DNA of 64,000 nt from Protaetia brevitarsis (GCA_004143645.1 RXPK01000086.1:2275786-2339785); one strand, 5' to 3'. Counted from the stretch's first letter, positions 12,153-24,970 are shown. A program made the numbers and translations. The notes: generated by a model from the sequence alone, not told the origin.

Positions 12153-14954
12153 ATGGACTAACCTAATTATGGTTGTAACGGTCATTTTCATTTGAGCAAC
12201 AGTGTATACAGTATTATCATGTGCTTGTAATTTAATTTTTTAAATATATCTAATTTCATACTATTACTGATTTCATATTATTAAAAGTCGATTAATTTCA
12301 CTTAACATTTATAAGTTTAGAATAATTTAATTATTTGACTGCAGTTTTGTTTCATATTTCTTTGGATCATTGTAAATAACAATTTTTTGCGCGAGGATTC
12401 GAGGCTCGCATAGAAATTCGTTCTTTTCGGGCGTAGTTGTTGCAAAGCGTAGACGTTTTAGTGTGAAGCTTAAAAGATCTAGGTAATAAATTAAATTTAG
12501 TTATATACTTTTCTAGTAAATTCACATCTTGAAATCACAAACTATAATGAACCATTTTTACTTTTGCACATTTTATTATTTTAACTATATTTTACAATTG
12601 CTAATATTAATATGTTACATTTTTTTTTGCAAAGAGCACATGGTAATTACTGATTACGATTTTTAGGCTTTTTTCTTTTTTCTTCTTATCTTTGGAGAAT
12701 TGGTTGCATTATACATTGCTAATTTTGCTTCTCGTAATGTGATGAGACCTGGAAATAGTCCTGCATTAAATATTTGGAATTTTATCACAATACCTACCTG
12801 GAGATTGGTCCGAGACGTTAATTTAAACCCGTGTGGAGCGGCTGAACTTCACGTTTCCGAAATTTGCTGAGCCTGTACAGATTACAAGGTGAAGGATATC
12901 CACCAGAAGTACTCGGATGAACCACCACGTCTCTGGAAGGTAACTCATGCACACATCTGCCGAGGTAGGATTTCTCCATTTTATTGTCTTCCTTGAAAGA
13001 GATCGCTGGACATCCATTTAAGTCTCACTTATTTATATTTGCTCCGTCATTTACTTTTTTCTCGTTATTACCCGTTTGTTTGTTCATTTATGTAATTAAG
13101 ACTTTGTTTGTTATTTTGCCATGCCATGCTGTACATATTTATTGTTCTTAATGCTTGTAGTCCTCATCAGAATTCATTAGCTACCTAAAAGGAATTTGAT
13201 AGTGTTAATTATTTACAAATTTAATTTACAGTTAGTCATTTGCAAATTTTTGTTAGTAAATCAAGTCACACCATTTATGTACTTTTATGGTACATTTTCA
13301 GTATTATTTAATTTAACCCATAACAACGTGACGTGCCAATTGGTACCTATATTATTTGTATTTTATTATAATTTAAACGCCTTAGATGGTTATACACTTT
13401 GACAGGGAGATAGCAGCTGTTGTCGCGTTGCCGTGTGAAATCTGAAAGAATAACGAACATTAGTACCTTCGTTACAATAATATAGAGCCAATACTGATTT
13501 TTCTTTATTTTTGTATTTAAATTTAATCTTACCCTGTTTACTATTGCTGATGCACGTCAACTCATTGCACATGATTGTCAACTTGTAATTTTCACTTTTA
13601 TAATTATTTTAAATCCATTTCGTTGTTTTTCAATCTATCTTCAATAATTTTTACATTTATATATTTTAAATATTATATTATTAAATTTTATTTTGGACAA
13701 AATTCTTGTTGTTTGTTGTTTGCTGAATCCTGGCTTCCTCGCTGTTGGCCACAGTTGGCGCCCTTTTAAATAAAGCAAAAAGAATCAAGAACCCACGCCC
13801 TTGCTCACGGTTCACGAGCGGCCGGACCATCACACCGATATTTGCTGGACTATCTGGCAAGTTCAAGTGTTGCATGGTCATAAAATTACCATTAAAGACA
13901 TTATTCACTTTGAATATCTATTATCTTATTGCTTTAAAGTAAAGAAATAGGTTAATGAAAAAATATATGTCTGCTCTACAGTGATGGAATCTTTTCTATC
14001 AGTGGAAGAAAGAATGCTGACGTCAGTTGGAGTTTGGGCTATTTCCATCGTTTCTAGGATTGTAAGTATCCGACGTTTTGGTAGTGGATTCGCTGGCGTC
14101 CTCGAAGCACCTTTGAGAAGGGTCTGAAACCTGCCACGTCCATTTTCATTTGAAAGAGCATGCAAGCATATAAGTATATTTCTCGATTGTTGTCTTTGGG
14201 CGTTGACCTTAGCTTTTGTGTTATACCCTGCAATATGCATACACCAGCACTATTTCTGACAATGTGTCGCATGTCAGTTGATCAGCACGAGGGATGAAAC
14301 AGCGCCGGAAATTTGTTCCTTTTGAAAAAGGCTACTGAATACTTCTGTGCAGGTTAAATAATAACAAGAAAAAATCCAATTTTCGTAAATACTTTCAAAG
14401 CATGGGTACAGCGTTTCCTTTTCTACACACTGTTTGCTAAAAACTTACATATTAAGTTCTTTTGATAGCAGGTTGCCTTGTTTATGTAGGTTCATTTTTC
14501 AATTATAAATAACAGATATTGATAAGGAAATGTATGTTCTTACATACAATAAAGAAATCTGATTAATAAGTATATAATATGATTCAGACTGTTAGACTTA
14601 TGCAAGTATATACAGGATTTTCCATGGAATTGACTACTTAGAAGTTTTCGGGCTTAACGAAACCCTTGGAGCAGCAATAATTTCATACTTGTTTTCTTTT
14701 TAACATATTTTCATGTTTCTTGAAGTCGCCATTAACTTTGTTATTTTAAATGAAACACCTATAGATTATTAATTTTTTGAATTTACCATAAAATTTCTAC
14801 TTATTTCAACTGCTTCTAAGATTTTGCGATTTTTTTGTGAAAATTTGATATTTATGCTGTTGTATGTAATCGATTAATTTTCACTTGTTCTATGTAATTT
14901 GTTCCTATTATCTAAAATGTGGCTTAGTAGCAATTTAGTAGTCCCATTTTTGAT
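12153..14954. other. 5' flanking DNA with unclassified GC-richer patches
   Basis: No gene recognised. Patches of more complex sequence at about 12790-13020, 13740-13870 and 13980-14290 have open minus-strand frames (64, 75 and 104 codons) without recognisable motifs. They may be transposon relics or regulatory DNA. Confidence 0.35.
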
Positions 14955-16169
14955 GAGGGGGCGGCTCCTCTTAAAGAGCCATGGGGCCATGGTCCCACCA
15001 TTGCAAATTACAAATTAATCATTAAGGAGCTTTTATTTTCTGTAAAAATAGCGATAAATATACGTACACACACACACATTTAAGAACAGAACGAACGTTG
15101 CGATTCCCATGGTTTGTTGTGACCAAACGTCCTTTGTAGTTATTTATGCAGACAAGCGGCCCCATTTCAGACGTTTGTAGGTATCCGCGCGGAGCTAGCG
15201 GAAGACGGGGTGATCGCAGTATATGCAAAAATTACATTGAAGTTGGGCCAGTCGTTTCGTGGCCCGCTGCCTGCTGATTGATCGAGTCATCTCGTCCGTG
15301 CTCGGCACTGTGCGGGAAGGGTCTCTCACTATCACTGTAGGCAAGCGTGTTAGTCAGACGCAGACGGGCCAGTCGCATACGGATTTCGATTTAGACGCTT
15401 CCCCACAATAAAAAATGGATTCAAGGATATTTAATATTTATTAATTATAGTAATAAAGTGTGGTATTATTATAAGATGACATCGCAAATTAATAACTAAA
15501 GTATTTCAAATCAAAATGAACTACCGTTCATATCTTTCTTAGGGTAAAAATAATTAAAATGAAATAATAAATATAACAAGGGAGATATTCCTGAAAAATA
15601 CATCATAATAGTGTGTTAAGTAAAAAAGAAACAAGCCATTTGCTTAGGTAAACAAACAAAGGAAATAAAAATTGTGTTTCCTTTCTTTGTAAGAAATACG
15701 TGGGGTTGTGCATAAAATATCCATTATATTTTACTCAACGATCTTCGCTTAAATAACTCATGTGCTCTGTGTTGTGTTATGTTTTCGTCGATATGAAATC
15801 ACAAAAACGCCTGAATAATTTTGCGTCAGTTAGGTGAGGAAATGTAAACGAGTGACTCATGTATATACGTGCAGTTTAAAGGTTAAATATAGGCAATTCC
15901 GAAGGAAATACGCTAGTATTTATATTTAAGTAGATACGTATTCCCGATAAGAACTTAATGTATTTTTCATTTTAAAACGTATTCTAAATTAGTCTACATT
16001 AAATTTTTGTGTGGGTATAATTTTAGTTAGCAATAAACGGGGTAATAGATTACTGCCAATTAAATTATACTGATTCAAAACTTTGTAAAATTAATACAAA
16101 AGGGGAGAGGGGTGGGGGAGTTGGCCGGAAATTGGCCTCACCACTCAATATTGTAACGGACCGCCACTG
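14955..16169. mobile_element. possible hAT-like non-autonomous element
   Basis: The left end GAGGGGGCGGCTCC and the reverse complement of the right end, CAGTGGCGGTCCG, share a GGCGG-type terminus as in many insect hAT elements (CAGNGGCGG). G/C-rich subterminal runs follow on both sides. A GC-rich block at 15100-15400 lies inside. I could not find an 8 bp target duplication and there is no transposase, so the call is tentative. A (CA)n run lies at 15067-15080. Confidence 0.3.
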
Positions 16170-17930
16170 TTCTCTATCACAGAAACGTTTTATAATATGA
16201 ATGTGCATTTCACATGAGCAAAACCGAGGTACACTTGAAGAAAAAAGTATCCTATCGATGCAAGCTTAAGCTAGTGAGAAAGATGATATATGGTGTCTTT
16301 CATTACTTAAAATCGATATTTTCTCTTTTGCTTGTTCAGGCATGAATCGTTCGATTTTTTTTCCTTCAAGTTTACATTACGTTTGTGACAGCACAAATTC
16401 TGAGAACGTTTTAAATAATTATGTCATAGTCATATGTGTTCGATATGGAAGGGTTGGAGCGCACAGTAAAAATTATTGCAACATTACAATAGAATTACTA
16501 TTGTTTTAAATCAGTATCTTCATGGTAATATCATTTTTAATGTAGGGCCAGCTGTATTTATTTCGTATAAGCTGTAAATTTACAATCAATAAAATTGGGA
16601 AGGATTATTCTGTAAATATGTTTTGCAGTGGTAATAATATTGTAACTTTACAACAAGGATGTCATTTGCAATAGTTGAAGAAGGCCTCCCTTCTCGTGTC
16701 TGAACGTGATCTCAAACCTAGCATTGCACTTAGGGTTTACAATTAAGACCGTTAGAGTATATTTGGAACGAATTGTTGCATTTATTATAAATTGCGTTTA
16801 TTTTAGTCAACAGTTGTACATTAAAATGAGTGTGCCTTCTCTCACACGTATGCTGCAAATATTATCTTTCTGCATATTCAGCTTAAAATGGAATTGTCAG
16901 TCAATTATTTTAAAAGTTTTATTTCCTAATGCTTTGTCTTTGAATGAAAATTTTGTAATTGCTTCTGTAGAATTGTCTTCTAGGTATAGGCGGATTATAT
17001 TCAAAGATGGTGTTTGCTGCCTGTGTTGGACATTCCGAAACAAGTTGATGCTATGAATCTGAAAACATCATGTGCAAAGGCATTACTGCTTTATTGCAAT
17101 GTCCTCTGCAATTTTTTAACTTGCTGCTTAGGGTAAATATTATGAAACATCGTACAGTAATTATACAGAATAGGTATTAATAATATTAGTGTAGTTTCAC
17201 ATTCAGCCACTGTAACTACGGAGTTGTAAATTTACAAGTTTTATGTAAATTTCCTTAAATACATATTTGCAAAAGTACAATACTATTCTAGGCGTAAAAA
17301 TTACTGAGAATGTTACTGTAATCTTTTATGACTGTGCAAAATAAAACTACTGTTTCAAGTCTTCTGAATCCAAAAACTATTAGAGTCAACTCAAAAATTA
17401 AATCAACATTCCTGGTTTGCTCTAAAGGACGTATTTCACTCTATTGCTGATTGGAGGTACGTCTTTTGGCTAAGGAGCAATAATGCTGCGTCAACACTAA
17501 GAAATTTATTTTAAATATTTTAGTGGCTTAATTGAATACACTTCTGAATTGTTATATCAGAGTTAAATTTTTGTTCAATTGTATGCATCGCTTCGTTTTT
17601 TTTTTAAAGCGGTAAGTAAATTTTAATGCTTTACAAAATTGCCTAAACACTCCAACTCGTTAATGGTCCTGGAAAAGTTTGAAGAAGTCTTACTTTGGGT
17701 CGCCCATAAATTATGAGAGGCTGCAAAACAAAATTGTGGAAATGTATATATGCCTTAAAGTTTAGTTGTCACATGTTTCCCTGATAAGCATAACAGATGT
17801 GAATGTTTTACCAAATGTATTTGATTTTATGGCGACTTATTTTGGATGCATATGGAAGCTTGCCCATTTGATTAGTTAGTTCCACCTTCTTCGTAACTCA
17901 CGTAATTTATGGCATTGCAGCAAAACACTT
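16170..17930. other. no gene recognised
   Basis: AT-rich DNA. The 116-codon open frame at 16706-17056 has no recognisable motif and normal AT-rich composition, so I treat it as chance. Confidence 0.5.
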
Positions 17931-18480
17931 GAATGTGAGTTGCGGCGACTTGAACGTATTCAAAGTGATAACAAAATTTATCGTCCTTCGGTATTCAATT
18001 GTTCGAGCCACACTAATACCTACATACATATTTATAGACATGAGGGACACGATTTAGTATACACGACCCGGAGAGTCTATCGGACCATCCTAAGAAGGCA
18101 CAACAGCGCACATGATGCACTGCATACACAGCGGTACTAAGGAGAGAGAGCGTCCTTGCCGTGAAAAGTCTTCAGGAATTTATTTTAACGCCTCTGCAAC
18201 ACCGGCGAACAACAACCAGTGGACGATTTATGTGCAAAGTTCCGAGAAGAACGAAAGAGACTATAAAAATCGGCCGCCGTCTAATTTACGTCTCAATTTG
18301 GTCGTAATGAAGTGGGCCCCATGTAATGTCACTGAGGAGGCAGGACCCGTCCTAGGTACACACCTGATGACTCCGCCCAGGCTTCAATCGATTGGACCCG
18401 GAGTGGGGTCTCCATTGGGCATGAAGCACTACTGTGAGCTTCAGGAACCAATAAACATTCTACCTACTAATGCTTAAGCT
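17930..18480. other. GC-rich complex island upstream of eyg
   Basis: Clearly higher GC than its surroundings, with an open + frame of 121 codons at 18112-18477 that matches no family I know. About 6 kb upstream of the eyg start. It could be a conserved regulatory block, a non-coding exon or a relic of an unrecognised repeat. Confidence 0.3.
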
Positions 18481-19099
18481 AAAAAGAGTAAACAGTAAGC
18501 CTATAAAAATTACGGCCGTGTTATAAGTAAGAGAGACCTAAAACACGGGAAAGAGACAAGAGTAATAGCGAGAACAAGGAGAAACAAAAGCTAGGTATAT
18601 TCTTTCATATTTTAAGGATTCTCGGTAATCGGTCAGATAACTATTAATCGATAATCTAACGCAATACGCGACACACCTATGTGAGTTAATCGTATTGCCT
18701 GTGGTTTTTCTTAACTTATGCAAACACCTTATGTGGGATTTTTTTTCACTCTAAGTGTGATAACTAATAATTACGTGTAATAACTTGAGATAATAAACCA
18801 GTTATTTTTTAAATATAAACTGTCAACACAAATGCTATTTGAGAGTTTAATTTTGTCAATTGTGAGAAGCCTCAGGAGTTAAATAGGATAGATATAATTC
18901 TTCAAAAGTATGAATCAGATTTCTTTCCTGAAAAAGCAAAAATTGTAGTAATATAATACAATTTTGGGAGATTATTAATCGTGAACAAGAATTTAAGAGA
19001 TTCGTGATGGCATTTGTTTCATGGCACAGGAAAATCCATTATAAGTAAAATTCAGTAGAACTTGACGAAAGATTATACTTACTGTTTTTGTAACAATAC

Positions 19100-19839
19100 T
19101 TTATTTATGAAAAGCTAAATAATAATTACAACTCATCCTAAACCCCATGCTTCACCTAAAGGTACCACACGAGGCTACCTATTCTGACTACTACATGGAT
19201 TCCATAACAATTGAAACGTTGCTACTCTAACTAAACAGTTTCCTTATGATTTTTAATAAGAATAACAAAAATATAACAAATCGGCTAGTTATCAGTTGCT
19301 ATTATCTTTGTGCCCATAAAACGGCTTTAGTTAGCTCCCAGCATTCGACAAGGAGTATGGAAAACAACCTTTACTCTGGGAGCAGCACATAGATATAGTT
19401 CCAGACCTTTTACTCATAGCTAGCAGCAAATTATTATTATTATTATTATCCTTCCGGGTTTGAAAGAGGTAGACTTCAGGTTCCCCCCGCCCCCAATTCC
19501 GACAGTCGTGTCGTTTTCAGGAAGCTGTTGCGTTTTTCGTACATTATGAAAGCAACACACATTTTATCATTATTTAGAACTTATGTTAACCAAATTCGCA
19601 AAAATCCCATGAATTTATCAAACAAGTTTGGGGCTTTAAAATGATATCTTGCTCAACATTAAAATCTGTCTTTCTCAATGATACATTCAGATCTTTCAGG
19701 GAAGTGACAACTTTCCTGAAAAATCTGTATCTGCTTCTGGTGTAACAGCGGCTAATGATATGCTCCACTGTCTTCCATCTTCTAATCCCAGTGGGCACTT
19801 ACAATCAGTATAATCAGAAAAATCGATTCCGTCTAAATG
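19100..19839 (-). mobile_element. LINE C-terminus and 3' UTR (minus strand)
   Basis: Reading the minus strand from 19839 down: CKCPLG, then after a frameshift TVEHIISRCYTRSRYRFF and RKVVTSLKDLNVSL, ending at a stop near 19586. The C-x-C ... H ... C spacing is the zinc-finger-like tail found downstream of RNase H in R1/I/Jockey-type LINEs. The following roughly 490 bp has no frame and ends with AATAAA (minus strand, near 19102), so it is the 3' UTR. It is strongly similar to 62856-63335, including a CTCCCAG/CTGGGAG hairpin, which indicates a second copy of the same family. The ORF is cut by the MITE at 19840-21140. A (TTA)n run at about 19430-19449 lies inside. Confidence 0.6.
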
Positions 19840-21140
19840 CACTGAGAAAAAAATTGTGTTTAGTCAACGCAAAAGGCGTTAATTTAACACACCTTTTGGA
19901 TTGTATACAAACAACGTATACAATCCAAACATTGGGTTTATTCAACCCATAAAACAGTGTTGGCATACAATGTTGGTTGGACACTAAATTAACTAACAAG
20001 AACACAAAAAGATGAGTAATGTCAACGCAAAATATGCTTTCACTGCACCAACATTATATTTCAAACAAACCAACATTCTGTTGACTGTAGTATATAATTT
20101 GTTTGAAATAACGTTATTTTCGTTTGACTCGACAGACAAAAAGTTTCAAAACCTCTTATTGTAATGATTCAGTGAACATTATTTTGGTTTATATTAATAC
20201 AACAATGTATGTTGAGTAAACAATAAAAGTAAATAAGATTATTTTTATGTGTTGTACAAAAATTATAGTTTTGAATAACTATGATTTTATTGAATTGGTT
20301 AAAAAGAAAAATATTGCTTTCCACGAACAAGGCTCCTATTATATGTTTATCTGGTAAATATACCAGATTAATGTTTAATAATCGCATTTACCCTGCTATT
20401 TATTCTAAATATATTCGGTTACTGGTATGAAATAAGAGACGCGCCATCTATGTGACAGTTTCTGTAATATATATGAGCGTTTAACGTATTTGCTGTACTA
20501 TATAGGGAGAGGACTACTACAAAATAGATGTGATGCTACTGTCGTACTGATGCTCTTCAATTTCCACAACCCAAAACCTAATTTTATTTAATGCTTGAGA
20601 TTCGTTTATCTAACTGCATTTTTAGTTGAATTGAAAAGACAACATGTTAACTTTCTAGTAATAATAAAGAAACCATTTTCATTGTTAATTATAACAAGTT
20701 GAAACTTGAACATTATTTCATATTTCGTTCAGGGTTGACACGGCAAATCCAAATTTCTCTCGGACGTAGGATGTGATAGTTCAAGAACATGCACAGAGCA
20801 TATTAAAGTTTACCATTATTTTTTTCATTTCATTGTGGTTCATGGTTACGTGAAAATGAATTAATATTGTTGCACACTTTTTATGTATTAAAACACCGCA
20901 AATTTATAAGTTTGAGTTAACGTTGCATTTTATTTTAAAAGAACATAAGTAAAGTGGTCACCCATAAATCAACACTAAATATCGTTAATCTAAAACAAAA
21001 ATGTTAACGGAACACATATGTTTTAATCAAACAAAATATCGAATTTCTTTACATTTCTTAACATTATTTTGTTTTGGGCTAACAAAAAATACGGTAACAC
21101 AAAATTTTATGTTGGATTAAACCAATCATTTTTCTCAGTG
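19840..21140. mobile_element. 1.3 kb MITE (CACTGAG family), nested in the LINE tail
   Basis: Starts CACTGAGAAAAAAATTG and ends CATTTTTCTCAGTG: perfect 12 bp terminal inverted repeats with weaker similarity continuing inward, flanked by TG on both sides. No transposase. Inner features: a hairpin TTGGATTGTATAC / GTATACAATCCAA (19896-19928) and the palindrome CTGGTAAATATACCAG. About 150 bp (20330-20480) is shared in inverted orientation with 34650-34800 in the element at 33781-35280, so both belong to one family. It separates two parts of a minus-strand reading frame, showing it inserted after the LINE. Confidence 0.7.
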
Positions 21141-21240
21141 TGCTTTCATAGTCTGCAGTAACTTATGCGCATAGAAACAATTTTTTGATATCTTTCTGGC
21201 CGGGATCAAGAACAATTTATGACATAATCCTATAAAATAC
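21141..21240 (-). mobile_element. LINE fragment on the far side of the MITE
   Basis: The minus strand here reads KLFLIPARKISKNCFYAHKL and runs toward the MITE edge, where the frame would join the D-Y-T-D-C-K-C-P segment at 19839. This is consistent with one LINE ORF cut by the MITE. The stretch is short and the homology is inferred from continuity. Confidence 0.4.
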
Positions 21241-22265
21241 ATTCTATCCTATGTACATATGTAGCAATTCGGAAAAATTTCTTCAATATTAGAGTGCTTC
21301 TTGTTCTGAAAGCGACTGTTATTTATATTCTACATTATTATAGCTGGAAGCTTTGAAAATATTAAAGGTTATGCAGGCTAATTTTGTTTAGGTATCTATC
21401 AGTATATATGTATTAATGATTTAAAAAAAAAACAAAATTGGTATCAAACTATATTATTTATAGCATGCATTTTTTCAGCCACATATTTCTAAGAGCTGTT
21501 TCAGCAAACAGTTATTTAATGCATTTGTAAAACTAACTGGTGAGTGATAATACTACAAATCATAGGCAGCGACAATCGATAGAAGCCTTACGGAGTTTAT
21601 CCATCAAAGCAATAGGCAATTGACCGTGCGCTATCATGGATAGATAATGCAAAATATTGCTGCAAAAATTGCATTTTGTTAAATGCATTCTGTTTTATAC
21701 AAAAGATGGCCATAAAGATCTGTTTCTTCGCGATTTGTTGAAGATGTGTTACGATGCCCTTTAGAAGACTTTAAGAAGAAGTAGAAGAAGGCCCTCTCAA
21801 ATTTTATCTTCTTAATTAAAGCTACACTTTTTGATGCTCTGGGATTCTCCAAGCCCTGCAATAGATACCTTGTTATTTTCAAGCGATTGCATTGCACTGA
21901 GAAAAAAAAGTTATGCTACACACTGTTTCCGTTGCTATTCTATGTTTTTTTTTTTACATAAAAGATAAGCATAATATTACAGATCCTTCGGACAAAAGTG
22001 ATGCTTGTGGATTGGTTTGATGAAGAAGCAGCAATACACCCACTTGTAGGGAAGGCCCAATCTTGGTATATTTATATTTAACACAAATGTTATCTCATAT
22101 AGCTGGATAATATGGCGTGGAAAATCTGCAGCCACGATAAAGTTTCAGTACCTAAACTGCGAGTTAAAAAAATTGTAATACCTTGAAGAAACTGAGTTAG
22201 TAGTTTTTAATAGTAAATTATAACAATTGGAGAAAAATAACAACAATCAGCAAAAATTTTTCAAT
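21241..22265. other. no gene recognised
   Basis: AT-rich. A single end resembling the MITE family (TTGCACTGAGAAAAAA at about 21893) is present without a matching partner. Confidence 0.4.
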
Positions 22266-22495
22266 AAAATGTCACATCTCCACGATTGTTTATACACTGT
22301 CTAAGTCTGAAGGGATCTTCTGAATGAGATGATCAATGGCATCTTGTGGGATCTCATCCCAGGCTTGCTGTAGATAACGACCAAGCTTCTGCAAGGTGTT
22401 TGCTGCTTGAGGTGAACGCTTTATATAGCGACCCATGATATCCCACACATGCTCGATCGGGTTTAAATTGGAAGAGCGAGCAGGCAAGGGGAGAT
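22266..22495 (-). mobile_element. Tc1-like transposase fragment, C-terminus
   Basis: Open minus-strand frame reading SSNLNPIEHVWDIMGRYIKR and then ending with AWDEIPQDAIDHLIQKIP. SxDLNPIExxWD is the hallmark around the last catalytic acid of Tc1-type DDE transposases, and W-x-x-I-P-x-x-x-I-x-x-L is the usual C-terminus. Only the last 65 residues or so are present; upstream of about 22490 the sequence is unrelated, so the copy is truncated. A stop follows at 22290. Confidence 0.85.
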
Positions 22496-23939
22496 TTTAC
22501 TTCCTTTTTGTGCATGAATTTCTGATAGATGATTATCAGCGACTTTTTACATACAGCCAGTTGCTTTGTTAAAATTTCAGCTTTGTGACTGACCTTCTTG
22601 GAGGTATTGTTGGCACATAGTTTATATTCTACCAATACCAAATATTCCACAGTTATTATAATATTCAATTCATTAACCAGGGGAGAAAAAGGACTATCCA
22701 TTGTAATTTACATCAGACACTTCATGTTGCACTACACTAGGCCTTGACTAATAGTTCATATAAATAAAATGTTATCTCGTACAGGCAAGCAGGAGTTGCA
22801 CAATCTAGGTAGCTCTCGTTCTCACCTATAAGCAAGGAAGTATTATTTCCAAAGCAATTTTTTTTTTTTTTGTAACGTAATGCTTTGTCTACGTTATCAA
22901 ACTTACTATCGTTTAAGTAACCAATCACAATGGACACAATACATTGTGGGGGTGCCATTATGAGTGCCATACTACTAATCACATTACTTCCGCCTTATAA
23001 TTAGATATTATACTATTGCAATCAAGATAGCTTTTGCTTTGAAACAAAAAAAATTCTTTCGGAATTTAGGAAAACATTTTATGAGAGAGTGATAAATTCA
23101 TTTTAGTAAGAGATGAGAATAATAATAATATGAAGAGAGCACTTTTAGGAATCTTTAAAAAGAAGTATTAATTTTCACTAATATAGTTTATTCATATACA
23201 GCTAAGGCTGTTATAAAAGGATTGCCATATCATCAGTATCACTTATTGATGTATTCATCAACTCTTGACTTTAGTTGTAATAATAAAAAATAATGTCTAT
23301 ATGCAATTAAAGTATTTTTTTTTAAATATAGCAGACAAAATTGATTTTGTTGGTATTTATAAAAAATGTGCTTGCGAGTTTGATTTTGAGTGATAAATTT
23401 TTAGTATTGCATTTTTTGATAGATATTCAATACGATCTATTTGCTAATTTATGAAATATGTTTATATATAAAAGGATATATTTTATGTTACAAAGCATCC
23501 TGCATTATCAGTTTTGATGACATGAAGGTTAATAATTTATCCTAGGCTCAGTGTTTAATTTTTCCGGTAAAATAAAACAAAATTTCTACCTATATATGTA
23601 TACGTATGCATCAAAACATTTCAGCTGGTGATGAATGAATTAAATTGAATAATTTAATTTTTGCTGAATTAACATATTTTTAAACACATAATTGGCAGTA
23701 AATCTGTTTATTATAATGAGGACTAATGGTGATATAATATATGGAAATATGTTTAAATAAACATGCAGGTAGAATCAACTGATTTCACGTAATTAATTAA
23801 AATTAATTTTAATGTGCGACCACTGGAAATTTTATTCCACATACGTATACACCTGATTTGACGCACATTATCATCTGGGTGTCTCCTTCCCTCAACCGGC
23901 TAATGTTCTAATTCCGTCCTACTCTAAGGAAGACAATCT
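22496..23939. other. no gene recognised
   Basis: AT-rich DNA upstream of the eyg promoter. Open frames on the minus strand (115 and 81 codons) contain no recognisable motif. Confidence 0.5.
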
Positions 23940-24462
23940 TAAATAATGCTTTAAGGTAGGAGCGCAGGGTAATCAAAAGCAGTGGGCAGAGCGCAGGAGG
24001 GTGCAAGCCTGCCTATCGTGTGAGCACAGGTAGCCAACCAAACTGGAGGTAGCACCGCTTACCTAGCAGGTAGCTTGCCGCTTCCAAGCGCTGGGCAGTC
24101 ATTCAGTGTTGTGCTCGCTGTCGATGGGCTTCAACCCGTTCAACAATATCATACGCACCTTGCTGTTTTGTTATCATCATACACACAGACATATCCTCGT
24201 GAAGGAAAAAGGTGAAGTGTATATACGGAGGCTATCAAACGCGCGAGTTGTATTATACGCAAGTAAAGACAACGCAATACCGATATCCTTGAACTGAACC
24301 GTGAACCGTTTAAATATCGGCCGCTGCGATTTTGCGAAATCGATTAGGAATCGAATGAGAATACCTGGGCATAGTGTAATTGGAAATTGGGACTCTTCAC
24401 ACTTGAAGTAGCTAAATGAACAGTGAAAAACTAGCGCGGACAGAGCAAAAGACATTGTCACG
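23940..24462 (+). promoter_or_regulatory. putative eyg promoter and 5' leader
   Basis: A GC-richer stretch directly upstream of the start codon. Two perfect CAGGTAG heptamers (24027-24033, 24067-24073) and two related copies (GAGGTAG at 24046-24052; AAGGTAGG near 23953) precede TCATTCAGT at about 24098-24106, an insect-initiator-like sequence (TCAKTY) that could mark the transcription start. No convincing TATA box or DPE at the right spacing was found. The leader downstream contains an upstream ATG at 24124 opening a 57-codon frame that ends before the main start. The transcription start is an inference. Confidence 0.45.
24027..24073 (+). promoter_or_regulatory. paired CAGGTAG (Zelda/TAGteam-type) sites
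   Basis: Perfect CAGGTAG at 24027 and 24067, 40 bp apart in the same orientation, with GAGGTAG between them at 24046. CAGGTAG is the optimal site of the pioneer factor Zelda in Drosophila. Clustering within 75 bp of a putative start is suggestive; binding itself is inference. Confidence 0.45.
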
Positions 24463-24658
24463 ATGCTGATATCAACTGGTAACGCTTTGGGCGGTGGAAG
24501 CGAATTCTCCAGTGTCCCAGGATTATCAGGCTGTTGTCCTGTTCCTGTGACACCTACGCGTTCCTCGATTGTTAATTGGAAAATGGATTCCGTCGGATTG
24601 CCTGCTTCGAATACTGCCCCCACTGTATTGCCTACAGCTTTGCCGTTGTCACCCTCAG
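24463..24658 (+). CDS. eyg: eyegone-type PAX transcription factor, coding exon 1 (N-terminus)
   Basis: First coding exon of a nuclear transcription factor: 65 codons plus the first base of codon 66. Translation starts MLISTGNALGGGSEF and is a low-complexity Ser/Pro/Gly/Thr-rich leader with no domain of its own. The start is the first in-frame ATG after an in-frame TGA at 24424-24426, and has A at -3. The exon ends CAG|GTTAGC, a good donor, in phase 1; reading on through the donor hits a stop two codons later. The split codon (g + ta = Val) joins it to the exon at 50099, whose sequence identifies the gene. I assign this exon because of the matching phase, the matching Ser/Pro-rich composition, the open frame up to the donor and the GC-richer, promoter-like DNA just upstream. 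An intervening small exon in the 25.4 kb intron cannot be excluded. Homology of this leader to known Eyg N-termini is not something I can verify here. Confidence 0.8.
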
Positions 24659-24970
24659 GTTAGCCTTTTTGTTGTTGTCAGTTTATAATTCTCTGTATAT
24701 TTTAAACTATCTTAAATAAATATCTGCTGCAAATAAATAGCATTTTTAACTATCGACTGTGGATTTTATTAATGTATATCTGCGTATATTTTACTGAAGG
24801 GTAGTGCTATCAAAGAGTACTTTATTTTTTATGACTGTTTCTTGTTGCAGTAACATATAAAATTTCTATTGTAATTCAAAATTAGGAATCGTTTCGAAGA
24901 ATACACGTTATCAATTTAAATCCGTCATTGAAATGCTTTATGTATATAAAATTTACATAATTCGCCTGAC

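Noticed and set aside
14060..14110. Minus-strand AAAACGTCGG as a Penelope-type terminus
   Set aside because: Only the ACGTCGG part fits; no CUGANGA box or stem nearby.
16676..16715. TTGAAGAAGG...CCTTCT near 16676 as another hammerhead-like motif
   Set aside because: The stem exists, but the GAAA box is replaced by TGAACG and the first box starts TTGAAGA; too degenerate to claim.
24124..24297. Upstream ATG frame in the eyg leader as a separate gene
   Set aside because: Ends before the main start, with no recognisable protein; kept only as a possible uORF.
24177..24623. 148-codon minus-strand frame overlapping eyg exon 1
   Set aside because: Shadow of the GC-richer exon on the opposite strand; no motif and no splice or start support.
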